A stretch of 5,740 nucleotides of DNA from Alphaproteobacteria bacterium (GTDB taxonomy: Bacteria; Pseudomonadota; Alphaproteobacteria; Acetobacterales; Acetobacteraceae). The DNA is taken from positions 1 through 5,740 of the forward strand of contig JAAFHD010000255.1 in the NCBI GenBank assembly GCA_013298245.1. The letters run 5' to 3'. Shown here piece by piece: positions 1 to 5,740 of this stretch; position 1 is the first letter of the stretch; each line of letters opens with the position of its first letter. The translations under genes and the position numbers were made by a program. The notes beneath the pieces were generated by a model. That model made no database searches and was not told the DNA's origin. It saw nothing but the letters and a program-made list of their open reading frames with translations.

Positions 1-88
1 GGGGGCGCGGACAATCGGGCGCTGTGGCACGCTTCATGGCAACGTCACGCCAAGCCGGCCTGACTTCACACAGAATGCGCGCCCCAGC

Positions 89-93
89 AGGAG
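89..93 (+). promoter_or_regulatory. Shine-Dalgarno for the PhoX-like gene
   Basis: The sequence AGGAG lies nine bases before the ATG at 103, a near-ideal ribosome binding site. It is the only strong Shine-Dalgarno in front of any gene in this window and it fixes the start at 103. This supports independent, efficient initiation here, whereas the downstream genes appear to rely on translational coupling. Confidence 0.65.
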
Positions 94-102
94 CACACCA
101 AC

Positions 103-2034
103 ATGATCGACCCGCACGCCGAGGTGATCGAAATCGAAGACACCGGCAGCAACCCCGCACCCGCCGAACGCTTCACCAGCATCGCCGAACGTTTTCTCTC
201 GCGCCGTGGCGCGCTGCTGGCCGCGACCGCGCTGGCACTGGCGCCGGATGCAGATGCACAGACCACACCACGCCGCGGCGGCCCCTCCACACTCACCTTC
301 GATGAATTGCAGCACCAGCTCGCGCAGGAAGACGCGGTGGCCGATGGGCACCGCATCCAATACCTGATGCGCTGGGGTGACGCGGTGCTGCCAGGTGCCC
401 CCGCCTTCGACCCGTTGGCGCAGACCGGCGCCGCGCAGGCCCAGCAATTCGGCACCAATTGCGATTTTCTTGCGTTCATCCCGCTGCCCGCCGGCAGCCG
501 TTCCAGCGCCAACGGGTTGCTGTGGGTGAACCACGAATACACCTCCACCCAGATCATGTTCCCCGGCCTGCCGCCCGGTGGCGCCGCCGCGCGCCAGGCC
601 ACCAATGCCGAACAGGTGCGCGTGGAACTGATGGCGCATGGCGGCAGCATCATCGAACTGCGCCGCGATGGCCGAGACTGGCGCGTCGTCGAAGGCAGCC
701 GCTTCGCCCGCCGCGTGACCGCCGAAACGCCCATGCGCATCAGCGGCCCCGCCGCCGGCCACCCGCGCATGCGCACCAGCACCGACGCCGCCGGCACCAC
801 CGTCCTTGGCATGCTGAACAACTGCGCCGGCGGCACCACGCCCTGGGGCACCGTGCTGACCTGCGAGGAAAACTTCAACTTCTGCTTCGGCGGTGAGGCC
901 GCGGACACCAGCGACCAGGCCGCCGCCTATCGCCGCTATGGCATTCGTCGCCAGGCGATCTATGGCTGGAGTCGCTTCGAGCCGCGCTTCAGCCTGGACC
1001 GCGAACCGAACGAGCCCAACCGCTTCGGCTGGGTGGTGGAAATCGATCCCTTCGACCCGACCAGCACGCCCATCAAGCGCACCGCCCTCGGCCGCTTCAA
1101 GCATGAGGGCTGCACCTACGCGATGGCGCCCGATGGCCGCGTGGTGTTCTACCAGGGCGACGACGAAATGGATGATTATGTCTATCGCTTCGTCACCGCG
1201 CGCCCCTTCAACCCAACCGACATGGCCGCCAATCGCGACCTGCTGGATGATGGCACGCTGTCCGTCGCGCAGTATCGCGATGACGGCACGCTGCGCTGGC
1301 TGCCGCTGGTCTTTGGCCAAGGCCCGCTGACGCCGGCGAACAATTTCCACAACCAGGGCGATGTCGTGATCGAGGCGCGCCGCGCCGCAGACCTGCTGGG
1401 CGCCACCCCCATGGACCGCCCGGAGGATGTGGAAACCAACCCCGCCACCGGCCGCGTCTATGTGATGCTGACCAACAATGCGCGCCGCACCACGCCCAAC
1501 GCCACCAACCCGCGCATCAACAACACGCATGGCCATGTGGTGGAGATGATCCCGCCAGGTGCCGGCACCGCGCGCGTGGACCACGCGGCCGATGAAATGC
1601 GCTGGTCCATCTTCCTGATGGCCGGCAAGCCCGGCATCGATGCGGGCGCCCGCTATCACCGCGCGACCGGCGCCGATGGCTGGTTGTCCTGCCCCGACAA
1701 CTGCGCCTTCGACAGCAAGGGCCGCATCTGGATCGCGACCGATGGCGCGCCTGGTGCGGCGGGCATCGCGGATGGCATCTACGCCGCCGACACGCTGGGC
1801 GGCGGGCGCGCGCTGACGCGGCTGTTCTACCAGGCGCCGGTGGGTGCCGAAGTGTGCGGCCCGTGCTTCACGCCTGATGACAGCACGCTGTTCCTGGCCA
1901 TCCAGCACCCTGGCGAAAACGCTGGTTCAACCTTCGCGAACCCCTCCACGCGCTGGCCGGATTTCCAGGATGGCATGCCGCCGCGCAGCACCGTCATCGC
2001 CATCACCAAGGATGCGGGTGGCCCCATAGGGTAA
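103..2034 (+). CDS. PhoX/DUF839-family protein, putative Tat-exported metal-dependent alkaline phosphatase
   Basis: This 643-residue protein has the usual PhoX length and N-terminal architecture. About 30 residues containing a GSNPAP stretch precede a twin-arginine motif, SRRGALL at 33-39. An Ala/Leu-rich core and a likely cleavage site after ADA at 50-52 follow. Family motifs run in order: NHEY (143-146), NNCAGGTTPWGT with TCEE (239-256), FKHEGC (332-337), GDDEMDDY (352-359), RPEDVETNP (439-447), HGHVVEM (476-482), DNCAFD (532-537) and IQHPGE (600-605). Characterised PhoX enzymes are periplasmic phosphomonoesterases with a calcium/iron cofactor; Cys241 of the NCAGG motif is probably the cysteine iron ligand (inferred by motif). 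The start is set by AGGAG at 89-93. The next gene begins 38 bases downstream, so co-transcription is plausible. The family call is firm, but phosphatase activity is inferred because many DUF839 proteins are untested. Confidence 0.92.
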   Translation: MIDPHAEVIEIEDTGSNPAPAERFTSIAERFLSRRGALLAATALALAPDADAQTTPRRGGPSTLTFDELQHQLAQEDAVADGHRIQYLMRWGDAVLPGAPAFDPLAQTGAAQAQQFGTNCDFLAFIPLPAGSRSSANGLLWVNHEYTSTQIMFPGLPPGGAAARQATNAEQVRVELMAHGGSIIELRRDGRDWRVVEGSRFARRVTAETPMRISGPAAGHPRMRTSTDAAGTTVLGMLNNCAGGTTPWGTVLTCEENFNFCFGGEAADTSDQAAAYRRYGIRRQAIYGWSRFEPRFSLDREPNEPNRFGWVVEIDPFDPTSTPIKRTALGRFKHEGCTYAMAPDGRVVFYQGDDEMDDYVYRFVTARPFNPTDMAANRDLLDDGTLSVAQYRDDGTLRWLPLVFGQGPLTPANNFHNQGDVVIEARRAADLLGATPMDRPEDVETNPATGRVYVMLTNNARRTTPNATNPRINNTHGHVVEMIPPGAGTARVDHAADEMRWSIFLMAGKPGIDAGARYHRATGADGWLSCPDNCAFDSKGRIWIATDGAPGAAGIADGIYAADTLGGGRALTRLFYQAPVGAEVCGPCFTPDDSTLFLAIQHPGENAGSTFANPSTRWPDFQDGMPPRSTVIAITKDAGGPIG

Positions 2035-2044
2035 CGCTTGCGCG

Positions 2045-2062
2045 GCCCGCCAAGCGGCGGGC
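2045..2062 (+). promoter_or_regulatory. Intergenic hairpin overlapping the start region of the binding-protein gene
   Basis: GCCCGCC (2045-2051) and GGCGGGC (2056-2062) form a perfect 7-bp, all G/C stem with a four-base loop, AAGC. It fills the middle of the 38-base gap between the two genes and ends ten bases before the ATG at 2073. No T-run follows, so it is not a classical rho-independent terminator. Its 3' arm contains the only purine-rich, SD-like stretch (GGCGGG) upstream of that ATG, so folding could mask ribosome access. It could also stabilise or delimit the mRNA between cistrons. The stem is directly visible; the function is inference. Confidence 0.45.
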
Positions 2063-2072
2063 ACCATGTCGC

Positions 2073-3716
2073 ATGCGGTTCCTGTTCCTGTTCCTGTTCG
2101 TCGCGGCGGCAGCGCTGGCGCAGCCGCGCGACACGCTGACCATCGGCATCACGCAGTACCCATCCACGCTGCACCCCAATATCGAGAACATGGCGGCGAA
2201 ATCCTACGTACTGGGTTTCGTGCGCCGCCCGCTGACCGCCTACGACGCCGACTGGTCTCTGGTCTGCCTGCTGTGCGAGACGCTGCCCACCTTGGAAAAC
2301 GGCCTGGCGCGGCTAGAAACCACGCCCGATGGTCGCCCCGGCCTGCGCATCACCATGCGACTGCGCGCGGGCCTGCGCTGGGGCGATGGCACGCCGATCA
2401 CATCCGAAGATCTGCGCTTCGCCTGGGAAGCCGGGCGCGACCCCGCCACCGGTTTCGGCCCGGCCGAGCTGTATCGCAGCATGTACGAACTCATCGTGAT
2501 CGATGCGCGCACGGTGGAAATTCGCGTCGACCGTGTGACCTTCGATTTCGCCTCGATGGGCGATTTCCAACCACTGCCCGCGCATGTCGAACGCGCGATC
2601 TGGCAGGCCGATCCGCGCGCCTATCGCACGCGCACGCTGTATGACCGGGAGCCAACAAACCCCGCGCTATGGTCCGGCCCGTATCGCGTTTCCGCTGTGC
2701 AGCCCGGCCAGGGCATCACGCTGGAACGCAACCCGATGTGGTCCGGTGTCGCGCCGCATTTCCGCACCATCCGCATCCGCACGGTGGAGAATACCACGGC
2801 ACTGGAAGCGCAATTGCTGGCCGGCCAGGTGGACATGATCGCGGGCGAGTTGGGCCTGCCGGTGGAACAGGCCGCCGCGCTGGAACGCCGCACGCAGGGG
2901 CGCTTCCGCGTCGAATACCGCGCCGGCCTGATCTACGAACACATCACGCCCAACCTGGACAATCCCGCCCTGGCCGACCGCCGCGTGCGCCAGGCGCTGC
3001 TGATGGCGGTGGACCGCCAGCGCATCGTGGACCAGCTCTTCGGCGGGCGGCAGACAGTGGCGCATTCCAACGTGAACCCGCTGGACCGCATGGCGGACTC
3101 CGCGGTGCATCGCTGGCCTTTCGATGCGGCGCGCGCGGCCGCGCTGCTGGATGAGGCGGGCTGGCGCGCTGGGCCGGATGGCATCCGCCGCAACGCCGCC
3201 GGCGACAGGCTGGCGCTGGATTTGATGACCACCGCGGGCAATCGCTCACGCGAGCAAGTACAACAGGTGCTAGCCGCGCAATGGCGCGCGGTGGGCGTGG
3301 AGGCGCGCGTCAGGAACGAACCACCGCGCGTCTTCTTCGGCGAAACCCAGCGCCAGCGCCGCAACCAAGGGCTGTCCATGTTCGCCTGGATCAGCGCGCC
3401 GGAAAGCGTGCCGCGCAGCACCATGCACAGCGACGAAATCCCCACCGCCGCGCGCAACTGGTCCGGCCAGAACAGCGGCGGATTCCGCAATGCGGAGGTG
3501 GATGAATTGCTGGAACGCCTGCCGATCACGCTCGATACCGAAGCACGGCGGCCGTTATGGGCAAGGCTGCAAGCGATCTATGCGGAGGAGCTGCCGGCGC
3601 TTCCGCTGTGGTTCCGCCAGGATGCGCATGTGTGGCCGATGTGGCTGGAGGGTGTGCGGCCGACAGGGCACCTCAACGCATCGCCACTCTGGGCTGAGCA
3701 GTGGCGCGCGCGCTGA
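2073..3716 (+). CDS. ABC transporter substrate-binding protein, family 5 (DppA/OppA-like)
   Basis: This 547-residue protein should be the periplasmic receptor of a peptide/nickel/opine-type importer. It begins with a very short Sec signal peptide: one Arg, an FLFLFLFV core, and a likely cleavage site after ALA at 14-16. No lipobox cysteine is present, so it should be soluble in the periplasm. SBP_bac_5 hallmarks are RWGDGTPITSEDLRFAWE (102-119), SGPYRV (201-206), the helix after DNPALADRRVRQALLMAVDR (296-315) and AALLDEAGW (356-364). Cys65 and Cys68 form a CxxC that could be disulfide-bonded after export. Length is normal for the family. The start at 2073 is chosen because it gives the signal peptide; the ATG at 2066 is out of frame. 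The downstream DppB- and DppC-like permeases confirm the system type. The ligand (peptide, opine, glutathione or another small molecule) cannot be assigned. Confidence 0.93.
   Translation: MRFLFLFLFVAAAALAQPRDTLTIGITQYPSTLHPNIENMAAKSYVLGFVRRPLTAYDADWSLVCLLCETLPTLENGLARLETTPDGRPGLRITMRLRAGLRWGDGTPITSEDLRFAWEAGRDPATGFGPAELYRSMYELIVIDARTVEIRVDRVTFDFASMGDFQPLPAHVERAIWQADPRAYRTRTLYDREPTNPALWSGPYRVSAVQPGQGITLERNPMWSGVAPHFRTIRIRTVENTTALEAQLLAGQVDMIAGELGLPVEQAAALERRTQGRFRVEYRAGLIYEHITPNLDNPALADRRVRQALLMAVDRQRIVDQLFGGRQTVAHSNVNPLDRMADSAVHRWPFDAARAAALLDEAGWRAGPDGIRRNAAGDRLALDLMTTAGNRSREQVQQVLAAQWRAVGVEARVRNEPPRVFFGETQRQRRNQGLSMFAWISAPESVPRSTMHSDEIPTAARNWSGQNSGGFRNAEVDELLERLPITLDTEARRPLWARLQAIYAEELPALPLWFRQDAHVWPMWLEGVRPTGHLNASPLWAEQWRAR
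2079..2096 (+). repeat. Three tandem TTCCTG hexamers in the signal-peptide coding region
   Basis: Three perfect copies of TTCCTG, followed by a partial TTC, lie six bases after the start codon of the binding-protein gene. They encode alternating Phe-Leu in the hydrophobic core of the signal peptide. Gain or loss of one unit would keep the reading frame and change the core by two residues. The repeat is directly visible; any variation between strains is unknown. Confidence 0.6.
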
Positions 3717-4102
3717 TGCTGGACCATGCCTCCATCACCGTCTCCGACTGGTTGCGCGCCGAACCCTTCTACAACGCCATCATGGCCGCGCTGCGCGTGC
3801 CCTGCGTGTGGCGCGAAGCGAATGGCGCGGGCTATGGCCTGCGCAACACCGCCGATGACGACAGCCACACCTACCTGACCGTGCGGCAATCCGCCCATGT
3901 TGTGCCAGACCGCCGCCACTGGGCCTTCCGCGCACCAGACCGCGCCGCCGTCGACGCCTTCCACACCGCCGGCCTGCTGCATGGCGGGCGCTGCGATGGC
4001 CCACCCGGGCCGCGCCCAGAATACCACGCCGGCTACTACGCCGCCTTCCTGCTGGACCCCGACGGCAACCGCGTCGAAGCCGTGACGCATCGCCTGCCAT
4101 GA
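3716..4102 (+). CDS. VOC-superfamily protein (glyoxalase/bleomycin-resistance/dioxygenase fold)
   Basis: This 128-residue protein is one VOC unit, the usual length for single-domain members. It opens with MLDHASITVSD, typical of the first strand and its metal-ligand His (His4). HWAFRAPDRAAVDAFH (68-83) supplies a second likely ligand, His68, and YYAAFLLDPDGNRVEAV (107-123) ends with the likely ligand Glu121. The PEYHAGYYAAF segment resembles an uncharacterised VOC subgroup near the glyoxalases. Members bind a divalent metal and catalyse isomerisation, ring cleavage or related chemistry; no signal peptide is seen, so it is cytoplasmic. I chose ATG 3716, which overlaps the upstream stop as TGATG. 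A GTG at 3701 would add five residues, but the family's N-terminus favours 3716. The gene overlaps the permease gene by four bases. Its reaction is unknown. Confidence 0.88.
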   Translation: MLDHASITVSDWLRAEPFYNAIMAALRVPCVWREANGAGYGLRNTADDDSHTYLTVRQSAHVVPDRRHWAFRAPDRAAVDAFHTAGLLHGGRCDGPPGPRPEYHAGYYAAFLLDPDGNRVEAVTHRLP

Positions 4103-5007
4103 TCGCCGCACGCCTCGCGCAGATCGCGATCACCACCGTGGCACTGTCCTTCGTCTTCTTCATGCTGATCGGCCTGATGCCCGGCGACCCGATCGACCTG
4201 GCCATCGCCGGCGACCCTCGCCTGACGGCCGAGGACGCTGCCCGCCTGCGCGCCCTGCACGGGTTGGATCAACCGCTGCTGTCCCGCTACCTCGCCTGGG
4301 TCGGCGCCGTGCTGTCCGGAAACCCAGGCTTTTCCAGGCTTTTCGCGCAACCCGTCGCGGCGCTGATCGGCCCCGCCTTGCTCTCCACGCTGACGCTTCT
4401 GGGCTTCGCACTCGGCATCGCGGTGATCGCGGGCACCGCACTCGGCGTACTCGCCGCGCTGCGCCCGCGCGCCGCGCCAGCCGTGCAAACCCTCGCCTTG
4501 CTGGCGCAATCCGTGCCCGGATTCTGGCTCGGCATCATGCTCATCATCGTCTTCGCCGTCTGGCTCGGCTGGCTGCCCGCCGGCGGCGCGGATGGCGGCT
4601 GGCGCGGCCTGATCCTGCCCGTCGCCACCCTCGCCTTCGCCAACCTCGCCGCCTATGCGCGCCACGCCGCCAGCGCCATGGCCAGCGCCCTGCACGACCC
4701 CTGGATTCGCTCCGCCCGCGCCCGCGGCGCCAGCGAATCCCGCATCGCCTGGCGCCACGCCTTTCCGAACGCAGCCGTGCCCGTCATCACGCTGATCGGC
4801 CTCGACGCCGGCGCGCTGGTCTCCGGCGCCGTCATCACCGAGGCGCTGTTCGCCCGCCCCGGTATGGGCAAGCTGATCTTCGACGCGATCATGGGCAACG
4901 ACACCAACCTGGCCCTGCTGGCACTGCTGGTGGTGGCCGTCGTCACCATGCTCGGCAGCCTCGGCGCCGACCTCGCGCAACGCGCGCTGGATCCGCGCAT
5001 CCGATGA
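4099..5007 (+). CDS. ABC transporter permease, DppB/OppB type
   Basis: This 302-residue protein is the first inner-membrane subunit of a peptide/nickel-type importer. About six membrane segments are apparent, near residues 9-25, 95-118, 130-155, 168-190, 226-247 and 272-294. Family marks are MPGDP at 27-31 after the first segment, and GLDQPLLSRYLAWVGAVLSG (55-74). The cytoplasmic coupling loop DPWIRSARARGASESRIAWRHAFPNAAVP (200-228) carries the EAA-type motif that docks onto the ATPase. ITEALFARPGMGKL (246-259) and the ending ALDPRIR are also characteristic. The start overlaps the VOC stop as ATGA and has no evident Shine-Dalgarno, so translation is probably coupled. It should pair with the DppC-like permease that follows. 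Length is slightly short but within the family. Substrate is not predictable from the permease. Confidence 0.94.
   Translation: MIAARLAQIAITTVALSFVFFMLIGLMPGDPIDLAIAGDPRLTAEDAARLRALHGLDQPLLSRYLAWVGAVLSGNPGFSRLFAQPVAALIGPALLSTLTLLGFALGIAVIAGTALGVLAALRPRAAPAVQTLALLAQSVPGFWLGIMLIIVFAVWLGWLPAGGADGGWRGLILPVATLAFANLAAYARHAASAMASALHDPWIRSARARGASESRIAWRHAFPNAAVPVITLIGLDAGALVSGAVITEALFARPGMGKLIFDAIMGNDTNLALLALLVVAVVTMLGSLGADLAQRALDPRIR
4324..4343 (+). repeat. Perfect tandem 10-base duplication inside the permease gene
   Basis: CCAGGCTTTT occurs twice back to back (4324-4333 and 4334-4343). Because the unit is ten bases, adding or losing a copy would shift the reading frame. The encoded stretch GNPGFSRLFAQPV (75-87 of the protein) has the spacing usual for OppB-type permeases, so the two-copy state looks like the functional one. 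The repeat is probably chance but is a possible slippage site. Confidence 0.5.
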
Positions 5008-5740
5008 AGCTGCGCATCGGCCTCACCCTCCTCGCACTGGTCGCGCTGGCCGCCATCGCGGCAACCTGGGTCGGCAGCCACGACCCCTTCGCGCCCGACC
5101 TGTTCAACCGCTACGCGCCACCCTCCGCACGGCACCCTCTGGGCACCGACGACCTCGGCCGCGACGTAGCACTGCGCCTGCTGCACGGCGCGCGCGTGTC
5201 ACTCGCCGTCGGCCTCGGCGCCGCACTCATGGCCATGCTGCTCGGCACCACCGCCGGCCTGCTCGCCGCCTGGCGCGGTGGCTGGTGGGACGCGGTGCTG
5301 ATGCGCTTCGCCGACGCGCTTCTCGCACTGCCCGCACTGCCCTTGCTCATCGTGCTCTCCGCGCTCGACCCTTCCGCCATCGGCCTGCCGCGCGGCGAAG
5401 CAAGTGCGGACATCATCCGCATCGCCATCATCCTCGCAGCCTTCGGCTGGGTGGGCGTTGCGCGCCTCGCCCGCGCCGCCGCACTCTCCGTCCTCGCACA
5501 AGATTTCGTCCGCGCCGCCCGCGCACTCGGCGTGTCCGAAACGCGCCTCCTGCTGCGGCACGTCCTGCCGCAACTCGCCCCACCCGTCGCCATCGCCACA
5601 GCCCTCGCCGTCGCCGGCGCGATCCTGGCCGAAAGCGCGCTGTCCTTCCTCGGTCTCGGAATCGCGCCACCCGCCGCCAGCTGGGGCAACATGCTGGCCA
5701 ACGCGCAGGACGCAGTGTTCGCTGCACCCCTGGTCGCCAT
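5004..5740 (+). CDS. ABC transporter permease, DppC/OppC type (3' end beyond window)
   Basis: The reading frame is open from ATG 5004 to the window edge, giving 245 complete codons without a stop. Family members are usually about 270-300 residues, so roughly 30-50 are missing. It is the second inner-membrane subunit of the importer. The N-terminal membrane segment lies at about 5-23. The DppC signature HPLGTDDLGRDV (44-55) follows, then membrane segments near 64-90, 103-120, 136-158 and 192-213. The EAA coupling loop is DFVRAARALGVSETRLLLRHVLP (167-189). AESALSFLGLGI with PPAASWGNML (209-231) is highly typical of the family. The start overlaps the preceding permease stop as ATGA with no clear Shine-Dalgarno, indicating translational coupling. 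ATPase genes would be expected next. Leucine codons here are split almost evenly between CTC and CTG, unlike the PhoX-like gene, where CTG dominates. Confidence 0.94.
   Translation, partial: MKLRIGLTLLALVALAAIAATWVGSHDPFAPDLFNRYAPPSARHPLGTDDLGRDVALRLLHGARVSLAVGLGAALMAMLLGTTAGLLAAWRGGWWDAVLMRFADALLALPALPLLIVLSALDPSAIGLPRGEASADIIRIAIILAAFGWVGVARLARAAALSVLAQDFVRAARALGVSETRLLLRHVLPQLAPPVAIATALAVAGAILAESALSFLGLGIAPPAASWGNMLANAQDAVFAAPLVA

Noticed and set aside
44..64. Inverted repeat GTCA...TGAC in the leader as an operator
   Set aside because: Only four bases pair at each end and the inner bases do not continue the symmetry, so it is expected by chance.
34..1908. A 624-codon open frame on the minus strand opposite the PhoX-like gene
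   Set aside because: Its product is a Gly/Ala/His/Arg-rich stretch with no recognisable domain. Long antisense frames are expected in GC-rich genes, and the + strand gene carries a full series of family motifs.
2045..2062. Rho-independent terminator between the PhoX-like and binding-protein genes
   Set aside because: The stem is strong but short, and it is followed by ACCATGTCG with no T-run.
2066..2644. A 192-codon + strand frame starting at ATG 2066
   Set aside because: It is out of frame with the binding protein and has His/Arg/Ala-rich low-complexity content without any motif, so it is a shadow of the real gene at 2073.
3701..3716. GTG 3701 as start of the VOC gene
   Set aside because: It would overlap the binding-protein gene by 16 bases and add MARAL before the typical MLDH opening. 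The TGATG junction at 3714-3718 is the better start, although GTG cannot be fully excluded.
4036..4980. A 314-codon minus-strand open frame opposite the VOC and permease genes
   Set aside because: The product is Gly/Gln/Asp/Glu-rich low complexity, the mirror of a hydrophobic membrane-protein gene. The + strand permease is well supported.
5111..5740. A 209-codon minus-strand open frame at the right edge
   Set aside because: The product is Ser/Ala/Arg-rich with no domain, whereas the + strand frame from 5004 matches DppC-type permeases throughout.

Overview
The window is very GC-rich, tightly packed bacterial DNA with strong G/C preference at third codon positions. All genes read on the + strand. 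The GC content, the Tat-exported PhoX-type protein and the wealth of family-5 ABC transporter genes suggest an alphaproteobacterium, perhaps of the Acetobacteraceae (Roseomonas-like). That placement is an inference from style and content; no rRNA or marker gene is present.

Layout: (1) Positions 1-102 are a short leader with a good Shine-Dalgarno. They may also hold the tail of an upstream gene and a weak PHO-box-like repeat. (2) Positions 103-2034 encode a 643-residue PhoX/DUF839-family protein, a putative Tat-exported metal-dependent phosphatase. (3) A 38-base gap contains a perfect 7-bp hairpin. (4) Positions 2073-3716 encode a periplasmic solute-binding protein of family 5 (DppA/OppA-like), whose signal peptide is built on a TTCCTG hexamer repeat. 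(5) Positions 3716-4102 encode a small VOC (glyoxalase/dioxygenase-fold) protein. (6) Positions 4099-5007 encode a DppB/OppB-type permease. (7) From 5004 to the window end runs a DppC/OppC-type permease, cut off after 245 codons.

From 2073 onward every gene overlaps the next by 1-4 bases (TGATG, ATGA, ATGA), so this is very probably one translationally coupled operon. The expected ATPase genes (DppD/DppF-like) are not in the window and probably follow it. The binding protein would capture a substrate in the periplasm and hand it to the two permeases. The VOC protein, wedged between binding protein and permeases, may act on the imported compound or a breakdown product. The PhoX-like protein lies in the same direction only 38 bases upstream, so it may be co-transcribed and could release phosphate from a substrate in the periplasm; this functional link is inference. 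The substrate cannot be read from the sequence.

I see no RNA gene, CRISPR array, insertion sequence or clear rho-independent terminator. The most interesting points are the VOC gene embedded in the transporter operon and the pairing of a PhoX-like gene with a peptide-type importer.
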